A stretch of 64,000 nt of DNA. Source: Riemerella columbina. Its GTDB lineage: Bacteria > Bacteroidota > Bacteroidia > Flavobacteriales > Weeksellaceae. The stretch lies in contig NZ_CP103950.1 in assembly GCF_030517065.1 (NCBI RefSeq), positions 62,001-126,000 of the forward strand, written 5' to 3'. Under the pieces are notes generated by a model. The model was not told where the DNA came from and made no database searches. It was given only the letters and a program-made list of their open reading frames with translations. Positions within the stretch are counted from its first letter, which is position 1, and each line of letters starts with the position of its first letter. The translations under genes were made by a program, and so were the position numbers. Below, one piece after another: positions 61,600-64,000 of the stretch.

Positions 61600-64000
61600 T
61601 TAATCTTTATTGAAGATTTTTCTAAGCTTGTTTCTAAGCCTGATGAGCAATGGCTCTTGGTAGTTTTTGTCTTCATCAAAATAGCCGTATCCGTAACCAT
61701 AACCGTAGCCATAGCCGTATCCGTAACCGTAGCCGTATCCATAGCCTTTGTCTTGCGTATAATCATTATACAGAAGCCCTAAGTGCTCTATCTCGTGGTT
61801 GTGGTACTTGTCGATCACCATTTTGAGCATATATTTTTCTGTGTACTCATGACGCACCACATAGATATTGGCATCGGTGTATTTCATCAACTCGAAAGAG
61901 TCTGCAACCAAGCCCACTGGCGGTGAGTCAATAATAATGAAATCATAGTCTTCTCTAAGTTGCTCAATGAACTGGATGTTTCTATCGCTCATCAACAATT
62001 CCGATGGGTTCGGTGGGATAGGTCCAGAAGTCGCCACATCTAAAGTTGGGATTTTCGTTTTGTTGATGATTTGCGACATTGGGATTTCGCCTGTTAAGAA
62101 ATTGGAAATACCATATTGGTTATTGATTTTAAAGTCGCCGAAAATCTTAGGTTTTCTAAGGTCCATTCCTAATAAAATGGTCTTTCTGCCACTCAGCGCC
62201 AGCACCGAAGCCAAGTTAATAGAGGAGTAAGTTTTCCCCTCACCACTGATGGAAGAGGTCACCAATATCACCTTGCCTTTGTCTTTTTGGGCATCATTAT
62301 ATAAGAAGCTTAGGTTAGCTCTAATCCCTCTAAACGCTTCTGAAACTGAGGATTTAGGTTGTTCTATTACTGTAAGGTTATTATCATTGGTGTTTTTGCC
62401 TACTACGCCCAATAATGGAATTTTAGTGGCAGACATCAGCTCTTTGATATTTCTAACTTTATTGTCTAAAAGTGTCCCAATGAGCAAAATCAAGAGCGGA
62501 ATGGCGAGCAAAGTACTGGTAAGCGCTACGCCAAACATAGAGGTATTAGGACCAATAGGCCCCTGCCCTAAGTTTTTCGCCCAGTCTATCACGGTGATAT
62601 CCGACTGACTAACCGCCAACCTCATCTCCGCTTTGGCTTGCTCTGCCAATAGCGTGTTATAAGTGGTTTCATTGATGGTATAACCCCGCTGAGCATCAAT
62701 GAGTTTTTGTTGTTTGATTGGGAAAGTTTTTAGGTTTGAATCGTACTTGCTCAGCTCTTGGTTGATTTTGTTGATTTCATCTGCGTAGACATTGTAATAA
62801 TTGCCCAAAGTCCCCGAAGATTTACCACGCGCCTCTCTAATCAACCTGTTGATTTCCTTCATCGGTTCAGATTGTGGCGTGTAGATGGTTTTCATCTCTT
62901 CCCTTTTTTGCAAGAGAAGCTTAAGCTCCGATACGGAAGCCATAAAATTGCCATCTTCTACCCCTGCTGCATTGATGTTAATCATACTCTCTAAGTCTTT
63001 ATTCATAGAGGTTCTGATGTTGTTCAAGGCTGATATTTTGGTGAGTAAGTCGGCTTTTTGTTTTTCTAAATCTTTAATTTTTTCAAGGATGTTGCTCACA
63101 TCGCCATCCACTTCCACGATGTTTTCCTTCACCTTAACATCATTAAGGCTGGCAGAAGAAGAGTCTAACTTAACCTTAGCACTGTCCAAATTTCTTTTGA
63201 TAAAGGCAATGGTGTTTCGGTCTACCATTCCTTGGTCTTCTTTGCGCTTTTCTATAAGTTCCTTTATACTGTTGTTCAGGAAGTTAACCGTGGAATTAAG
63301 GTTGTAATCTCTTTTAGAAATGAGCATAATGGTGGGTAGATCTTTATCGAAACCAACCTCTAACTCTCTGACATTTTCTCTAACCGTCTGGTCTATGGTC
63401 TTTAGATTAACGATAACATTATCATAATCTAACGCTGGCTTTTGTGGATTTTTAACTAATCTGAATTTATAATAAGGAGATTCATACCATTCACCGAGTT
63501 TAATCTCCTTATTATTAAGATTCCCATTCTCTTGGATTAGATAAAAGCTCTCTGTTTTATAATTATAGAGTTTATTAGACAATCCTTGAGGGAAGATCAC
63601 CTCATAGGTATTTTCTTTTTTAGGGATAAATTTAATCGGTTGGTTAGTAGCCTGTAGGTGGGTTTTATCTATTTCTATGAAAAATGGAGAGTCTTCTCTA
63701 TCTATAAAAGTGCTTTTAAGTTTTCCCTCCGAGGAATAATCAATATAGAGCTGGAGTTTATGCGCTAAATATTCGTTATGGGTTCTCGATAAAATAAGTT
63801 TTCTTAGATATTGCCCTTGCTGATTGCCACTTTGCCCCCAAATAAAGTTAATAGATTGCTGGGTAGGCGCCAGATAATTCGCGGTATTACTAGATATACT
63901 TAAAGAAATATCTGATTTATAGATATATTGTACATAATATCTCTTGTAAATTATTGAAATAATAGAGCCTAAAATCCCTAATATAACAAACCAATACCAA
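61600..64000 (-). CDS. Polysaccharide co-polymerase / tyrosine autokinase (Wzc-like), 5' end beyond window
   Basis: The frame is open from 61600 to the window edge (at least 800 residues; the true start is missing). The first visible helix WFVILGILGSIISII lies at the extreme end. A long periplasmic coiled-coil section follows, then a second helix (ALTSTLLAIPLLILLIGTLL) and a cytoplasmic BY-kinase. The kinase has Walker A SSISGEGKTYSSINLA, A' LLGMDLRKPK and B FIIIDSPPVGL. The C-terminus has 11 consecutive Gly-Tyr pairs, the likely autophosphorylation cluster, then a basic tail ending FNKD. It controls capsule or EPS chain export. An internal GTG at 63600 is not the start. Confidence 0.92.
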   Translation of the reverse strand, partial: WYWFVILGILGSIISIIYKRYYVQYIYKSDISLSISSNTANYLAPTQQSINFIWGQSGNQQGQYLRKLILSRTHNEYLAHKLQLYIDYSSEGKLKSTFIDREDSPFFIEIDKTHLQATNQPIKFIPKKENTYEVIFPQGLSNKLYNYKTESFYLIQENGNLNNKEIKLGEWYESPYYKFRLVKNPQKPALDYDNVIVNLKTIDQTVRENVRELEVGFDKDLPTIMLISKRDYNLNSTVNFLNNSIKELIEKRKEDQGMVDRNTIAFIKRNLDSAKVKLDSSSASLNDVKVKENIVEVDGDVSNILEKIKDLEKQKADLLTKISALNNIRTSMNKDLESMININAAGVEDGNFMASVSELKLLLQKREEMKTIYTPQSEPMKEINRLIREARGKSSGTLGNYYNVYADEINKINQELSKYDSNLKTFPIKQQKLIDAQRGYTINETTYNTLLAEQAKAEMRLAVSQSDITVIDWAKNLGQGPIGPNTSMFGVALTSTLLAIPLLILLIGTLLDNKVRNIKELMSATKIPLLGVVGKNTNDNNLTVIEQPKSSVSEAFRGIRANLSFLYNDAQKDKGKVILVTSSISGEGKTYSSINLASVLALSGRKTILLGMDLRKPKIFGDFKINNQYGISNFLTGEIPMSQIINKTKIPTLDVATSGPIPPNPSELLMSDRNIQFIEQLREDYDFIIIDSPPVGLVADSFELMKYTDANIYVVRHEYTEKYMLKMVIDKYHNHEIEHLGLLYNDYTQDKGYGYGYGYGYGYGYGYGYGYGYFDEDKNYQEPLLIRLRNKLRKIFNKD
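61681..61746 (-). repeat. Tandem Gly-Tyr codon repeat in tyrosine-kinase tail
   Basis: Eleven copies of a six-base unit (GGN TAY, written as GG[CTA]TA[CT]) lie in frame. The unit varies at synonymous positions (TAT/TAC and GGC/GGA/GGT), so the peptide is conserved more than the DNA. Confidence 0.9.

Noticed and set aside
61681-61746. Possible CRISPR-like or tandem-repeat array
   Set aside because: The unit is six bases, in frame in a kinase gene, with no spacers or cas genes.
61551-61766. Minus-strand ORF with repeating Thr/Ala/Val/Met residues
   Set aside because: It is the Gly-Tyr codon repeat read in another frame of the kinase gene.

Overview
The window is ordinary-looking chromosome of a Bacteroidota, most likely a flavobacterium of the Weeksellaceae (Chryseobacterium/Riemerella/Bergeyella type). 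The evidence is a complete alternative complex III operon instead of a bc1 complex, a type IX secretion (T9SS) C-terminal sorting domain on an M4 protease, many lineage-typical families (DUF4271, DUF3127, flavobacterial HemD pair, truncated PabB) and a dozen or more promoters fitting the Bacteroidota -7 box TAnnTTTG. The closest genus cannot be fixed from the sequence alone. No prophage, transposase, CRISPR array or defence island is visible; nearly all genes are core metabolism and cell-envelope genes.

Layout. 1-5.2 kb (minus): an LTA-synthase-like sulfatase, ribH and a TPR membrane protein in one operon, then apt and a lipoprotein. 5.2-13.7 kb (minus): actABCDEF, encoding the quinol:cytochrome c/oxidase oxidoreductase. 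As read, actA and actB each carry one extra base in a homopolymer, which breaks the frame. 13.9-17.3 kb: a SPOR-like secreted protein and a secreted M4 metalloprotease. 17.6-23.9 kb: rnr, trpS, a HAD phosphatase, an ECF sigma factor, a glycosyltransferase and a small membrane protein. 24.1-30.7 kb (plus): clpC, then the haem genes hemA-hemC-hemD-hemE. 30.9-33.8 kb: a broken small ORF with an intact promoter, sufC-sufD without sufB, an HExxH protein and an interspersed repeat. 33.9-37.2 kb: menD and the pabB-pabC pair. 37.2-39.4 kb: two membrane proteins and a DUF3820 protein. 39.4-44.3 kb: lepA, then rpiB-spmAB-exonuclease-DUF59. 44.3-52.1 kb: HMG-CoA lyase, pepT, DUF3127, ptrB, a second HemD-like protein, DUF4271 and DUF445. 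52.2-52.4 kb: tRNA-Leu/Gly/Leu. 52.8-58.5 kb (plus): mreBCD-mrdA-rodA rod-shape operon. 58.5-61.5 kb: DUF2809 and mutS. 61.6-64.0 kb: a tyrosine autokinase for polysaccharide export that runs off the end and carries an 11-fold Gly-Tyr tail.

How it fits together. Haem from hemACDE supplies the c-type cytochromes of ActA and ActE, while menD feeds menaquinone, the likely electron donor to this complex. SufCD and the DUF59 protein belong to iron-sulfur assembly, which ActB also needs. The mre/mrdA/rodA block builds the lateral wall. The most useful things to re-check are the two actA/actB indels, the Gly-Tyr tail of the kinase, the broken ORF in front of sufC and the repeat behind the HExxH gene. 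I did not find a convincing new multi-gene system.
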